This document shows positions 25,726 through 35,991 of a stretch of 64,000 bases of DNA, one piece after another; within the stretch, counting starts at the first letter, position 1; each line of letters starts with the position of its first letter. Below the pieces are notes generated by a model. That model saw only the letters and a program-made list of their open reading frames with translations, did not search any database and had not been told where the DNA came from. The stretch is from NCBI GenBank assembly GCA_036771835.1, contig DAIPGN010000011.1:1-64000 (forward strand). Direction: 5' to 3'. The position numbers were made by a program, and so were the translations under genes. The DNA comes from UBA4877 sp002399285. Its GTDB lineage: Bacteria; Bacillota; Thermoanaerobacteria; Thermoanaerobacterales; UBA4877.

Positions 25726-28403
25726 CATCTTCGGAATATATTATTGAGAGCAAACTCCAATGTGGAAAAAACCGCGACTATGGCCCAGCTGTCAAAATTG
25801 AGCGGGATGGTCTTGAATATGGAGCTCAGGGCAGGTATATATATCACCATGAGCAGCAATAGGAACGAAGACAGGCAGGCCAGAATCAAATACTTATTTT
25901 TAAAGACGCCCACTTCAAAGACCGTATGTATTTCTGAACGGCATTCCAATGCATTGAACAGCTCCGCAAGAATGAGTGCGGCAAAGGAGACCGTCCTTGA
26001 GAGGTCTATATCGCCCCCCGAAAGATACTGTGTCAGGGAAAATGCCGTAAGACTGCTTGCACCTATGATGAGACCGGAGAACAGTATATGCGGTCCCAAT
26101 CCTCTGGAGAAAATACCTTCGTCAGTGGGCCGTGGAGGTCTTTCCATTATATCGGGATCGGGCGGGTCCACACCCAGTGCCAGGGCGGGTAGGCCATCGG
26201 TCACCAGATTCACCCATAGGATCTGCAGAGGAAGCAGGGGCAGGGTCATATTTATGGATGTTGCCACAAACATCATCAGCATTTCTCCCAGATTGCATGA
26301 TAGCAAATATCTTATAAATTTTCTTATATTGTCGTAAATGATCCTGCCTTCTTTTACAGCCTTTACTATGGAGTTGAAATTGTCGTCCGTGAGGATCATG
26401 CTTGCGGCTTCCTTGGCGACCTCCGTTCCCGATTTGCCCATGGCTATGCCGATATCGGCCTCTTTTAGCGCCGGAGCGTCGTTGACGCCGTCACCGGTCA
26501 TGGCTACGATGCAGCCGCTTTTCTTGAGCGCTCTTACTATCCTCAGCTTATGGCCGGGATTTACTCTGGCATAGACCTTTATGTCTTTGACTCTCTTCTC
26601 CAATTCCTTATCGCTGATATTATCCATTTCATCTCCGGTGATGGCTTCGTCCCTGCCGGTACATATCCCTATTTCTTTGGCTATGGCCATGGCCGTTACC
26701 TTGTGGTCTCCCGTTATCATGACCGGCGTTATACCGGCGCGTTTACAGGTGAGCACGGACTCGGCGACGCCTGCCCGGGGAGGATCTATCATTGCCATGA
26801 GGCCCAGGAAAGTGAGCCCCGATTCGATCTCCTTGGATCTTAGCTCCTTCGGAAGAAAGTTTATTTTTTTATAGGCCAGGCCCAGTACCCGCATGGCATT
26901 TTCTGCTAACTTCGTGTTTACGTCGATTATTTCTCTTTTGGCGGCCTGGCCGAAGGGCGCAGTCTTTCCACCCGACTGATATGCAGAACAGAGGTTTATC
27001 AGCCTGTCAGGCGCACCCTTCACAAAGACATAGTATTCTCCGCTTCCCGACCGGTATAAAGAGCTCATCAATTTTCTATCTGAATCGAAGGGTATCTCAC
27101 CTGCCGGTCTAAAATGAGACAGCAGACCTTCGCGGGTATATCCCGCCTTATATGCGGCGACCAACAGGGCAGTCTCAGTCGGGTCGCCCACGGCCTCCGC
27201 ATCGCCACGCCTCTTTATATGCAGTTCGGATTTGTTGCACAGGGCTGCTGTCTTGAGCAGCAGATCTACTGTGGGAAGTTTGTTTTCCTTTACGACATTG
27301 CCGGACACGGAAAAGCTGCCGCTGAGTTCCAGCCCGCTTCCCGAAACGTCGACGGTTTTGTTATCCACATATAACCTTTTGACCGTCATCATGTTTTCCG
27401 TCAGCGTTCCCGTCTTATCCGAGCATATTACATTGGCGCAGCCCAAGGTCTCTACTGCGGGCAGCCTTCTTACCAGAGCATTGCTCTTCAGCATGTTCTG
27501 CACGCCTATGGCCAAAGCCACCGTGACGATGGCCGGCAGGCCCTCGGGTATGGCGGCTACCGCTAAGCTTATTCCCGCAAAGAACATATCGTAGGCGGAC
27601 TTGCCGTAAAGTATGCCCAGAATGACCATCAGCAGGCATATGACGAGGCATATGCTCACAAGTTCCTTGCCTATCTTGTCCAGTCTCTTTTGAAGAGGCG
27701 TGGAGTTATCGCCTATATCCTGTATCATGCCTGCGATCTTTCCCATCTCAGTGTCCATGCCTGTGGCTACAACGTAGGCCCTTCCGTTGCCTCTTACCAC
27801 CGGGCTGCCCATATACACCGTATTTGTTTTTTCCACATTGGTGAATTTACCGCCGGACATCGCGGCTTTTTGCTTTTGAACGGGCAGAGACTCTCCCGTA
27901 AGCAACGACTCATTCATCATAAGATTGTTGCACTCCGTCAGCACTGCATCAGCAGGTATCACATCTCCCGCCTCTAGATAAATCATATCCTGCGGCACGA
28001 CCATGTTTGACGGCAGCTCGGTCAAAGCTCCGCCGCGCAACACGCGAGCCGTTGGAGCCGACATCTTTTCCAGAGCTTCCAAAGACTTTTCTGTCCGGTA
28101 TTCCTGTATAAAGCCCATGACGGCGTTCAATATGACGATGATCAGTATTGCGGATGCGTCGATGACCTCGCCGAGAAAGAATGAAATCACGGTGGCGGCT
28201 ATCAGCACAAGTACGATAAAATCTGTAAACTGACTCAAAAATATGGTTAAGGCCGATGCTTTCTTTTTCTTTTCCAGTTCATTTGGGCCAAACTGCCGGA
28301 TCCTTGCTTCCGCCTCCATATCCGTAAGGCCGCCGGTGTTTATGTTTCCCTTATAGATATACGAAGTATCCCTCACAGGGTATTTCTTTTTAGATTTCCG
28401 CAT
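25722..28403 (-). CDS. Ca2+-translocating P-type ATPase (SERCA-like, type II)
   Basis: An 893-aa pump with about 10 membrane helices that probably exports Ca2+ using ATP. The phosphorylation motif is DKTGTLT near 331, the actuator motif LTGES near 168, and the hinge TGDGVNDAP near 640. Ca2+-site residues of both SERCA sites are visible: PEGLP in helix 4, CNLGEM in helix 5 and NLVTDGLPA in helix 6. The start codon near 28403 follows GGAGGAGG on the minus strand. It stands alone, convergent with the DUF362 gene. Confidence 0.93.
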   Translation of the reverse strand: MRKSKKKYPVRDTSYIYKGNINTGGLTDMEAEARIRQFGPNELEKKKKASALTIFLSQFTDFIVLVLIAATVISFFLGEVIDASAILIIVILNAVMGFIQEYRTEKSLEALEKMSAPTARVLRGGALTELPSNMVVPQDMIYLEAGDVIPADAVLTECNNLMMNESLLTGESLPVQKQKAAMSGGKFTNVEKTNTVYMGSPVVRGNGRAYVVATGMDTEMGKIAGMIQDIGDNSTPLQKRLDKIGKELVSICLVICLLMVILGILYGKSAYDMFFAGISLAVAAIPEGLPAIVTVALAIGVQNMLKSNALVRRLPAVETLGCANVICSDKTGTLTENMMTVKRLYVDNKTVDVSGSGLELSGSFSVSGNVVKENKLPTVDLLLKTAALCNKSELHIKRRGDAEAVGDPTETALLVAAYKAGYTREGLLSHFRPAGEIPFDSDRKLMSSLYRSGSGEYYVFVKGAPDRLINLCSAYQSGGKTAPFGQAAKREIIDVNTKLAENAMRVLGLAYKKINFLPKELRSKEIESGLTFLGLMAMIDPPRAGVAESVLTCKRAGITPVMITGDHKVTAMAIAKEIGICTGRDEAITGDEMDNISDKELEKRVKDIKVYARVNPGHKLRIVRALKKSGCIVAMTGDGVNDAPALKEADIGIAMGKSGTEVAKEAASMILTDDNFNSIVKAVKEGRIIYDNIRKFIRYLLSCNLGEMLMMFVATSINMTLPLLPLQILWVNLVTDGLPALALGVDPPDPDIMERPPRPTDEGIFSRGLGPHILFSGLIIGASSLTAFSLTQYLSGGDIDLSRTVSFAALILAELFNALECRSEIHTVFEVGVFKNKYLILACLSSFLLLLMVIYIPALSSIFKTIPLNFDSWAIVAVFSTLEFALNNIFRRW

Positions 28404-28563
28404 AGTGTACCTCCTCCCATAACATGTATATTAGTCCGAGCTATAGTACATACTATATATTTTTTGCATTTATAAGCAGGATTTACCAGAAATTTGTCGA
28501 ATAAAAAATTTAATAAACAAAAAATTGAATCATTTGAGTTGGACATGATATGACACCTAATGA

Positions 28564-28572
28564 TGTTAGAAT
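28564..28572 (+). promoter_or_regulatory. Extended -10 promoter of the cas operon
   Basis: TGTTAGAAT is an extended -10 (TGnTAGAAT) 18 nt before the cas6 start codon, with no good -35. It is the only promoter-like sequence seen between the divergent ATPase and cas6, so placement is tentative. Confidence 0.4.
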
Positions 28573-28589
28573 AAACATAAGGAAAGGAG

Positions 28590-29354
28590 ATGAGAAAAAT
28601 CAGGGTTGTGATAAACTTCGGTGCGGACAAGGATATCGTGCTGCCCTTGAACTACAATCATATTTTACAAGCTTTTATATATAACAACATCACCGACAAA
28701 GCATATGCAAAGTTTCTTCACGACAGGGGCTATGAGGTGGAAAGCAAGTCTTTCAAGCTCTTTACCTTCGGAAGACTGGAGGGCAGATTCAAGATCTTTC
28801 CCGGCAAGATAATGATGGCGCCGCCGCTAAGGCTGGTCGTCTCTTCGGCAGTGGACGATTTTATCAACGACTTCTGCGAGACTCTATTAAAGAGCGGAGA
28901 GCAGAGGCTATTGGATCAACGGGTCAGTGTCGAATCCATAAATGTGCTGAATAAAAAAGTTAATAATGATAAACTGACGATAAAGATGATGTCTCCGCTG
29001 GTGATGTACAGCACCATCAATTTTAACAGCAGGAAGATCACCTACTACTATTCGCCGTGGGATGAGGAGATGCCGGGTCTTCTCAAAGAGAATCTCGTCA
29101 AAAAATACACGGCAATGACTGGAAGCGATGTGGGGGGAAAGGATTTCAACATAAATACCATAGGGCCCAAAAACAATAAGTATCAAAAGATTATAGATTA
29201 TGAAGGCACGGTGGTAAAGGGCTGGATGGGGATATACAAGATAAGCGGTGATCCGGAGCTTTTGCAGACGGCCTATGACTGCGGACTTGGCGGCAAGAGT
29301 TCCATGGGCTTTGGATGTTTTGAAATATTGGAAGGCGGTGAGGGGAATGCTTGA
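28590..29354 (+). CDS. cas6: CRISPR endoribonuclease Cas6
   Basis: A 254-aa RAMP-fold RNase that cuts the pre-crRNA inside each repeat. The C-terminal Gly-rich loop GLGGKSSMGFGCFE (about 233-246) is the Cas6 signature; a conserved His-containing NHILQAF segment lies near 23-29. Type I-B Cas6 leaves an 8-nt 5' handle, which in this repeat would be ATTGAAAC. It is first in the cas operon, has an AAGGAAAGG ribosome binding site, and overlaps cas8b by 8 nt. Confidence 0.95.
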   Translation: MRKIRVVINFGADKDIVLPLNYNHILQAFIYNNITDKAYAKFLHDRGYEVESKSFKLFTFGRLEGRFKIFPGKIMMAPPLRLVVSSAVDDFINDFCETLLKSGEQRLLDQRVSVESINVLNKKVNNDKLTIKMMSPLVMYSTINFNSRKITYYYSPWDEEMPGLLKENLVKKYTAMTGSDVGGKDFNINTIGPKNNKYQKIIDYEGTVVKGWMGIYKISGDPELLQTAYDCGLGGKSSMGFGCFEILEGGEGNA

Positions 29355-31305
29355 GGCGATAAAGAACTTGGGCGGCCTGGCCTTGGCTGAAAAACCCGAT
29401 GATTTCTTGGGCTCATTGATCAGAATCGTACCTAAGGTCAAGGGCGGCAAGGAACAGCACATAATAAAAATAAACTTTGAAAGTAAAAATGAATCTATAT
29501 CTGTGGAAGGTAAGGAGATAGATGACCGTACTCCCTATGAGTATATCTGGATAGGCAATGCCGACGGCTCTATGAGTCCGCAGTGGTATTTCACCACGAC
29601 AAACGTAGAGTATCTTTTATCCCAGACTATACCTAACTATATCGATACACTTGATGAAGGTGAGTACAGGGATGGTTTTGCCGATATCCTCAATAAATTT
29701 TATGTAGATCTGGGAGAACAGAGTGGCAGCAAGAAGAGATACAGATACGTCCTGAATGTGGAGAAATTCGGCATGGCGGAAAGCGGATGGATAGACAATG
29801 CTTATCAGGCCTCGGATAAAGATGCGAAAAAAACGATTCAGGAAGTGGAAAAGGTATTTATAAAATGGATCAAAGAGCAGACTGACATTACGGAAAAAGA
29901 AATTTACCTCTATACACTTTCAGTGGATGGCAGGATGTTGGTGCAGGATGAAGAGTATTTGAGTTTGGTAGCCAAGACAAAGGTAGAAGACGTTTTTGAA
30001 GCGGCAAAACCAGGCATATGCTCGGTATGCAGCAAAGAGGGCGTGGTGACAGATAACACGACGAAATTTACATTGAAATACTACATGACGGATAAGATAG
30101 GGTTTTCATCGGAGGTCTCGGGAGATTTTATGAAGAATTTTCCCATATGCAAGGAGTGCTATACCAAAATCTTAGTAGGCGAGGCCTATGTGAGCAACCA
30201 CATGAAAACAAACATCGGAGGATTAAACCTTTATGTAATACCGGATATCATTTTTAAACCGGATATGGGATTTTTCAATATAGATAAGTGGACAGGGTAT
30301 ATAAAGGACAGTTTCAACTCGGTCAAGTCTAAGGATGGCCTGGAAATCTTTGAAAGTAAGCTCAAAGATTATATGGAATATGAGAGTTACAAAAACAATT
30401 ATATCCTGAATCTGGTCTTTTTCGAAAAGAATCAAGCGGAGTTCAAGGTTTTAAAACTTATAAAGGATGTCCCACCGTCGAGACTGGATACCATTAAGAC
30501 CTGTTTTGGAGATGCAGCAAAGAGCATGGACGGTATCCTGGGTGAGAGCCCTATGTGGGAGCTGAATCTTGGAAGAATATATTATCTTATGCCATTAAAG
30601 AGCACACAACGGTCTTTAGAGTATAAAAAACTGCTGGAGCTCTATGATGAAATATTTTCAGGAAAAACGGTATCTTATGACTTCTTGATTGAACAGGCGG
30701 TACAGCTATGTCAGGTTTACTATTTCGATGAGTTTGGGCAGTACAACGTAAATTTAGTGAGCGGGGCTGAATGGGATATATCACTGTCATATGTGATGCT
30801 TCAGGAAAACATATTGATGGACGGGCTTAAGAGGCTGGGTGTACTTAAAATAGGAGGGGAAAAGATGGAATATGATTCTTTAAACGTAGATAAGGGGACG
30901 CGGGACTATTTTGAAGAGATGGGCTACGACGAACCGAAGGCTGCCTTGTTTTTGCTGGGCAATCTTATCGGAACGGTCGCATCGGCACAATGGAGAGACA
31001 ATAAGGAAAATAAACCCATATTGAACAAACTAAATTATCAAGGCATGAGTTGGAATAAAATACAGAGGTTTACCAGTGAACTGGTTGAAAAGCTTAAACA
31101 GTATAACGTTTTAAATTATAATGAGCTCAAATTCTCGGAGTGCATGCGGCTTCTGGATCTTGGCAAGGCCATGAATAATGGGAAATGGCCGTTAAACGAC
31201 AGGGAAAACATATACTATATACTCTCGGGATACGGCTTTGAGACTGCCAAGATCATGAACAATAAGAAGGAAAAAGATAATGAGGAGGAATATGTGAATG
31301 AATAA
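29347..31305 (+). CDS. cas8b: Type I-B Cascade large subunit Cas8b (Csh1 family)
   Basis: A 652-aa large subunit expected to recognise the PAM and hold Cascade together. A zinc-finger-like pair GICSVCSKEG (about 219) and FPICKECY (about 266) is typical of the Csh1/TM1802 family. Overall similarity is low, as usual for Cas8, so subtype is set by the cas6-cas8b-cas7-cas5 order. ATG 29347 follows GGTGAGGGG inside the end of cas6; the frame extends upstream without a good start. It overlaps cas7 by 8 nt. Confidence 0.93.
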   Translation: MLEAIKNLGGLALAEKPDDFLGSLIRIVPKVKGGKEQHIIKINFESKNESISVEGKEIDDRTPYEYIWIGNADGSMSPQWYFTTTNVEYLLSQTIPNYIDTLDEGEYRDGFADILNKFYVDLGEQSGSKKRYRYVLNVEKFGMAESGWIDNAYQASDKDAKKTIQEVEKVFIKWIKEQTDITEKEIYLYTLSVDGRMLVQDEEYLSLVAKTKVEDVFEAAKPGICSVCSKEGVVTDNTTKFTLKYYMTDKIGFSSEVSGDFMKNFPICKECYTKILVGEAYVSNHMKTNIGGLNLYVIPDIIFKPDMGFFNIDKWTGYIKDSFNSVKSKDGLEIFESKLKDYMEYESYKNNYILNLVFFEKNQAEFKVLKLIKDVPPSRLDTIKTCFGDAAKSMDGILGESPMWELNLGRIYYLMPLKSTQRSLEYKKLLELYDEIFSGKTVSYDFLIEQAVQLCQVYYFDEFGQYNVNLVSGAEWDISLSYVMLQENILMDGLKRLGVLKIGGEKMEYDSLNVDKGTRDYFEEMGYDEPKAALFLLGNLIGTVASAQWRDNKENKPILNKLNYQGMSWNKIQRFTSELVEKLKQYNVLNYNELKFSECMRLLDLGKAMNNGKWPLNDRENIYYILSGYGFETAKIMNNKKEKDNEEEYVNE

Positions 31306-32218
31306 CAGTGAATTATTATTTATCTACGATGCCAAAATGTGCAATCCCAACGGTGACCCCGATGAGGAAAACAGACCGAGGATGGATTATGACAGACAGA
31401 GAAACCTGGTCAGCGATGTAAGACTCAAGAGGTATATCAGAGATTATCTGGCAGAAAACGATTACGAAATATATGTCGCCAAGGTTGAAGATAAAGCGGT
31501 TACGGCGGGTGACAGATTAAAGGCGCTGCTCAAACATGATGCCTCCAGTGACGACATAGATGAAATATTATCGAAACTTATTGATATAAGATTTTTCGGA
31601 GCCACGATGCCCATAAAAGGGGAGAAGAGGGGAGGCGGCACGTCTCTCTCACTTACAGGTCCGGTTCAGTTTAACTGGGGCTACTCTTTGAATAAGGTCG
31701 ATCTTGTGGAGAGCAATGGGATAACGTCTCATTTTGGTTCCAATGCCGAAAACAAGCAGGGAGCTATGGGCAAGGACTACAGGGTCTATTATTCGCTGAT
31801 CGCATTTCATGGCATAGTGAGCGGGAAAAGGGCGTCGGAAACCAAGCTTACTGAGAAAGACTTAGATGTTCTGGATAAATCATTGATAAAGTCCATACCG
31901 CTGCAGGCTACCAGGAGCAAAATCGGACAGTATCCCAGGTTGTATATGAGGCTGGAGTATGTTTCCGATGAAGACTTCATAGGGGACCTCAGGAGCTATG
32001 TAAACCTTGATAAGACAGAGACATTGAGGGAGCCCACTGATTTCGCCATAGACCTGAGCAGGCTTAAAAAAGTCATTGGGGAAAATAACGATAAGATTGC
32101 CAAGCTGCACTTGTGGTATGACCAAGAAATGAAATTTATCTCTGACGGCTTAAGCGGAAATCCAGAGGAGCTCTTAAGGGAGGAACTGAAGGGTAAGATA
32201 GATATTTTGAAGTATTAA
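31298..32218 (+). CDS. cas7: Cascade backbone protein Cas7 (Csh2 family)
   Basis: A 306-aa RAMP protein forming the helical backbone along the crRNA. The N-terminus LLFIYDAKMCNPNGDPDEEN is the Csh2/Cas7b hallmark. A Gly-rich loop KRGGGTSLSLTGPVQF lies near 110, and the GAMGKDYRVYYSLIAFHG region near 152. It is translationally coupled to cas8b by an overlap (AGGAGGAA inside cas8b). Confidence 0.97.
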   Translation: MNNSELLFIYDAKMCNPNGDPDEENRPRMDYDRQRNLVSDVRLKRYIRDYLAENDYEIYVAKVEDKAVTAGDRLKALLKHDASSDDIDEILSKLIDIRFFGATMPIKGEKRGGGTSLSLTGPVQFNWGYSLNKVDLVESNGITSHFGSNAENKQGAMGKDYRVYYSLIAFHGIVSGKRASETKLTEKDLDVLDKSLIKSIPLQATRSKIGQYPRLYMRLEYVSDEDFIGDLRSYVNLDKTETLREPTDFAIDLSRLKKVIGENNDKIAKLHLWYDQEMKFISDGLSGNPEELLREELKGKIDILKY

Positions 32219-32231
32219 AGAGGGGCAGAAA

Positions 32232-32999
32232 ATGGATATTAATAAAATATTGATTTTTGAAGTGTGTGGCAATATGGCTCACTTTAGGAAATTTTATACG
32301 AATTCTTCCTCCCTATCCTATATGTTTCCCCCCAGGACGGCTGTCACAGGATTGATAGCCGCCATGCTGGGAAGGGAAAGAGATACCTATTATGAGGAAT
32401 TTTCATCCGAAAATTGTCATATAGCGGTATCTGTCCGCACAAAATTAAGGAAAATAATACAGACAGTAAACTATCTTCAGACCAAGGGCTTGGGCGGTTT
32501 GAACGGAAGCAAGGGCCATACGCAGATACCTCTTGAGATACTGCTTCCCGAGGAAGACATGATAGTATACAGGATATATTTTACCCATAAGGATGAGGAC
32601 CTTCTGAAGGAATTGGAGGAAAGACTTGAGACAGGCAGACTCTTCTACCCCATATATCTGGGCATGTCGGAGTTTATAGCCTCGGCTCGGTTAGTGGGTA
32701 AAATAGGCAGCGACGATATAGAGATGAAACGGCCCGGTGAGATTTATAATGTCCGCACCGTGTGCAACAGCAATATATTAGTGGATAAAGGACTTAGCTT
32801 TGCGGATGCCGATGGCGTAGCCCTGCAGTATATAAAGGAAAGGATGCCCATTGAATTTGACAAGGATAGGCTGGTAAAGTCTACAGCCAATTTCATCTAT
32901 GAGAAGAACTCCAATATTATATCCGGCAAATTCAATGTACCTGCATATGGATTAAAATATGACGGTAACGAAGAAAATATAGTGTTTATGGAGGAATAG
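32232..32999 (+). CDS. cas5: Cascade subunit Cas5 (I-B)
   Basis: A 255-aa RAMP protein that caps the 5' handle of the crRNA. FEVCGNMAHFRKFYTNSSSL at the N-terminus and the MFPPRTAVTGLIAAMLGRER motif (about 31-50) are typical Cas5 features. It lies 13 nt after cas7 and 2 nt before cas3, with an AGAGGGG ribosome binding site. Confidence 0.95.
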   Translation: MDINKILIFEVCGNMAHFRKFYTNSSSLSYMFPPRTAVTGLIAAMLGRERDTYYEEFSSENCHIAVSVRTKLRKIIQTVNYLQTKGLGGLNGSKGHTQIPLEILLPEEDMIVYRIYFTHKDEDLLKELEERLETGRLFYPIYLGMSEFIASARLVGKIGSDDIEMKRPGEIYNVRTVCNSNILVDKGLSFADADGVALQYIKERMPIEFDKDRLVKSTANFIYEKNSNIISGKFNVPAYGLKYDGNEENIVFMEE

Positions 33000-33001
33000 C
33001 A

Positions 33002-35458
33002 ATGCAGTTTTATTCGCATGCGGATAAAGATAAAAGCGGAGTAATAATCTATAGAAAAGAATTGAAGGAACATCTCACAGGTGTTGCCGAAGCAATGCAT
33101 GGAATAATACAGAATTCACCCATAGAGGACAAAAATGAGATTCTGGACATAGGCCGTATCGTTGGCCTATGTCATGATTTCGGCAAGTATACGACCTATT
33201 TTCAGGATTATCTTTTAAATAAAGCCGATAATGGACATAAGAAAGATCATGGATTCATTTCCGCCCTCTTTTCCTCTTATCAGGCTAGACGTTTTTCTGA
33301 CAGTAACAAATATATACCGCTGTTTGTATATTTGATGGTTTTGCATCATCATGGTGACCTGAAAAACATGGATTCTGATTTGCCCAGGTTCAATGATGAA
33401 AATGTAAAAGGTAAGATAGATATATTAAAAATACAATTGGAAGACATCAAAAGAAATATTGACGACATAAAAAGCGAATACCATGTAATGGATAAAACCA
33501 TAGATGTCGATGGCTTTATGGAGAATTGGGAAGAATTTTATGCTCAGCTTTGGAGACTTAAATTTGAGTACTTAAACGGAAAGCCGTTTGATGAAAATAC
33601 AAGAATAAAAAACTCTCTGTACATGCTGTTTGTTTATTCGGCACTTATAGACTCCGATAAAAGAGATGCCGGGAAGGTCAAACCGCCCGCGAGGATGCAC
33701 ATATCGGGTTCGATCGTTGATGACTATAGAAAGCTTAAATTTGCCGGTAAGGGTAATGACCCAATGACCACGATCAGAGAAGGTGTGTATAGCTCGGCTA
33801 TTAACAGTATAGAGAATACGGATTTGGATAACCACATATTGACTATCACTGCCCCCACAGGATCAGGCAAGACATTGACCGGATTTTCCGCGGCAGTCAA
33901 ACTAAGGGAGAGATTATCAAAAGATGACTACGTGCCAAGAATTATCTATGCTTTGCCATTTACCAGTATCATTGATCAGAATTACGATGTAATTAGGGAT
34001 GTATTAAGTTCCGGTATAAAGGATTTTGATAAAAACGAAAGCAGCTATTTAATAAAGCATCATCATCTTGCAGATATCAAATATATGGACAGAGATTCTG
34101 AAAGGCCCATGGATGAAGCGCTGGCCCTTATTGAAGCATGGGAATCAGAGATCGTCGTTACAACGTTCATTCAGTTCTTTTATACATTGATAGGGTACAG
34201 AAACCGAATGCTCAAAAAATATCATAATATGGCGGGCTCTATCGTCATCTTAGATGAGGTGCAGAACATACCCATGGAATATTGGGATGATATCGGCAGG
34301 ATTTTGAAATATGCATCTGAGTTACTGGGTGTCTATATCATACTCATGACGGCCACCAAACCCCTGCTGTTTGCGGAGGGCAAGTATCAGGAATTGGTAG
34401 ATGATCCCGATAAATACTTTAAGGATGACAATCTGAACAGGGTCCGTTTATACCCGCACATGGATGAAATCTCTCTCGATGAATTTGTAGATAATTTTGT
34501 TGAGTCCTATGACCCTGATAGGTCCTATTTGATAGTCATGAATACCGTGGGAAGTTCTTTGGATGTATTTGACAAGCTGAAGCAAATATTAAATGGCAAT
34601 GAAGATAAATACGTATATTTATCGGCCAACATCGTTCCTTATCAGCGAAAAAAAAGAATCGAAGAAATAAAAGATAAACTGGCATCCGGAGAGAAATTGA
34701 TCGTGGTATCCACACAGGTGGTGGAAGCAGGGGTCGACATTGATATGGATGTAGTAATGAGGGATATAGGACCATTTGACTCTATAATGCAGGTGGCTGG
34801 CAGATGCAACAGGGAAAATAAAGGCAAAACCGGAGAGGTCCATGTCTTCAATATGGTCAGAGAGAGCGGCAGACATTATTATGAAAGAGTTTATAAAAAG
34901 GTGCATTGTGCAACCAGCAGAGAAATATTGAAAGACAGGGAAGTCATACAAGAGAAAGAATTTATAGATGCAATAAACAGCTATTTTGCAAAGGCCGCCG
35001 GCCGAACCGCGCAGACGAATGGAGCCCTTGTAACGGCAATAGAAGATATGAATTTTAACAATAATTTTCGGGAAAGTAAGGAAAGCGGTGAGAAGATAGA
35101 ATATGTCTCCGACTTCGGGTTGATAGACGAACTGCCGGATTGCGCGGATGTTTTCATAGAGACTAACGACGATGTGGCAATATATATCGACGGAGTAACA
35201 AAGACCGTTAAACCCGCGGCTATATGGGAGTATTATAAGAAGAATGTTGTGTACATGAAAGATATGAACAAAAAAAGGGAAAATAATCTGAAGATAAAAA
35301 AGTATTTTGGGGAATTTATTATCTCCGTTAATGAAAAGTATTTGCCTAAGGGTTTGGAAGACTGCGGCCTTTATAGGATACCTAATGACGCACTAAAGGA
35401 ATACTACGATGATGTGATGGGTTATATAAAGTTAAGAACCGAGGGCATATTTTCGTGA
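33002..35458 (+). CDS. cas3: Cas3 HD nuclease-helicase
   Basis: An 818-aa fusion that degrades DNA opened by Cascade. The N-terminal HD nuclease has LCHDFGKYT near 56 and HKKDHGF near 78. The SF2 helicase follows with Walker A APTGSGKT near 283, the DExx box as ILDEVQ near 416, motif III MTATKP near 448, and motif VI QVAGRCNRE near 597. Walker B reads DEVQ rather than DECH or DEVH. It has normal length and is intact, so interference is likely functional. Confidence 0.96.
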   Translation: MQFYSHADKDKSGVIIYRKELKEHLTGVAEAMHGIIQNSPIEDKNEILDIGRIVGLCHDFGKYTTYFQDYLLNKADNGHKKDHGFISALFSSYQARRFSDSNKYIPLFVYLMVLHHHGDLKNMDSDLPRFNDENVKGKIDILKIQLEDIKRNIDDIKSEYHVMDKTIDVDGFMENWEEFYAQLWRLKFEYLNGKPFDENTRIKNSLYMLFVYSALIDSDKRDAGKVKPPARMHISGSIVDDYRKLKFAGKGNDPMTTIREGVYSSAINSIENTDLDNHILTITAPTGSGKTLTGFSAAVKLRERLSKDDYVPRIIYALPFTSIIDQNYDVIRDVLSSGIKDFDKNESSYLIKHHHLADIKYMDRDSERPMDEALALIEAWESEIVVTTFIQFFYTLIGYRNRMLKKYHNMAGSIVILDEVQNIPMEYWDDIGRILKYASELLGVYIILMTATKPLLFAEGKYQELVDDPDKYFKDDNLNRVRLYPHMDEISLDEFVDNFVESYDPDRSYLIVMNTVGSSLDVFDKLKQILNGNEDKYVYLSANIVPYQRKKRIEEIKDKLASGEKLIVVSTQVVEAGVDIDMDVVMRDIGPFDSIMQVAGRCNRENKGKTGEVHVFNMVRESGRHYYERVYKKVHCATSREILKDREVIQEKEFIDAINSYFAKAAGRTAQTNGALVTAIEDMNFNNNFRESKESGEKIEYVSDFGLIDELPDCADVFIETNDDVAIYIDGVTKTVKPAAIWEYYKKNVVYMKDMNKKRENNLKIKKYFGEFIISVNEKYLPKGLEDCGLYRIPNDALKEYYDDVMGYIKLRTEGIFS

Positions 35459-35470
35459 AGGTGATTCACT

Positions 35471-35974
35471 GTGGAGGAAGATAACAGGGTAAACGGAACG
35501 CTGATATGGTATTTCAATGTGTGCAAAAGAGAGGCCTGGCTTATGAGCCATAGTATCACACCTGACGAATCGGACAGCAATGTGGAGATCGGGCGTTTTA
35601 TCCATGAAAAGAGTTTTATGAGGGATAAAAAGGAAATAGCAACTGCCAATTTCAAGATCGATATACTGTGTAAGGAAAAAGGGCAGATCGTGATCGGCGA
35701 GATGAAAAAGAGCTCGAAATTGAAGGATATAGATGTGTGGCAGCTAAAATTTTATATGTATGGTCTGGAAAAAGAAGGAATAAAGACAACTGGAGAACTA
35801 TTGTTCCCCGAAGAAAAAAGGAAGGAAACGATATTACTGACCGATGAAGATAGGGTGGAACTCGACAATCAAATACAAGAGATAAATGCACTTGTACATC
35901 AGGGCGAATCACCGGAGCCTATTAAAATAACCCTTTGCAGAAATTGTGCTTATGCTGAATTTTGCTGGGCTTAG
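35471..35974 (+). CDS. cas4: Adaptation nuclease Cas4
   Basis: A 167-aa RecB-like nuclease with a [4Fe-4S] cluster. GTLIWYFNVCKREAWLMSH near residue 9 gives the first Cys, and the C-terminal CRNCAYAEFC gives the other three. The nuclease motif is KIDILCKEKGQIVIGEMKKS (about 58-77) with the QLKFYMYGL helix. Cas4 trims prespacers and selects the PAM end. The start is GTG at 35471, 7 nt after GGTG. Confidence 0.95.
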   Translation: MEEDNRVNGTLIWYFNVCKREAWLMSHSITPDESDSNVEIGRFIHEKSFMRDKKEIATANFKIDILCKEKGQIVIGEMKKSSKLKDIDVWQLKFYMYGLEKEGIKTTGELLFPEEKRKETILLTDEDRVELDNQIQEINALVHQGESPEPIKITLCRNCAYAEFCWA

Positions 35975-35991
35975 GAGAGGGGAGTAGGAGA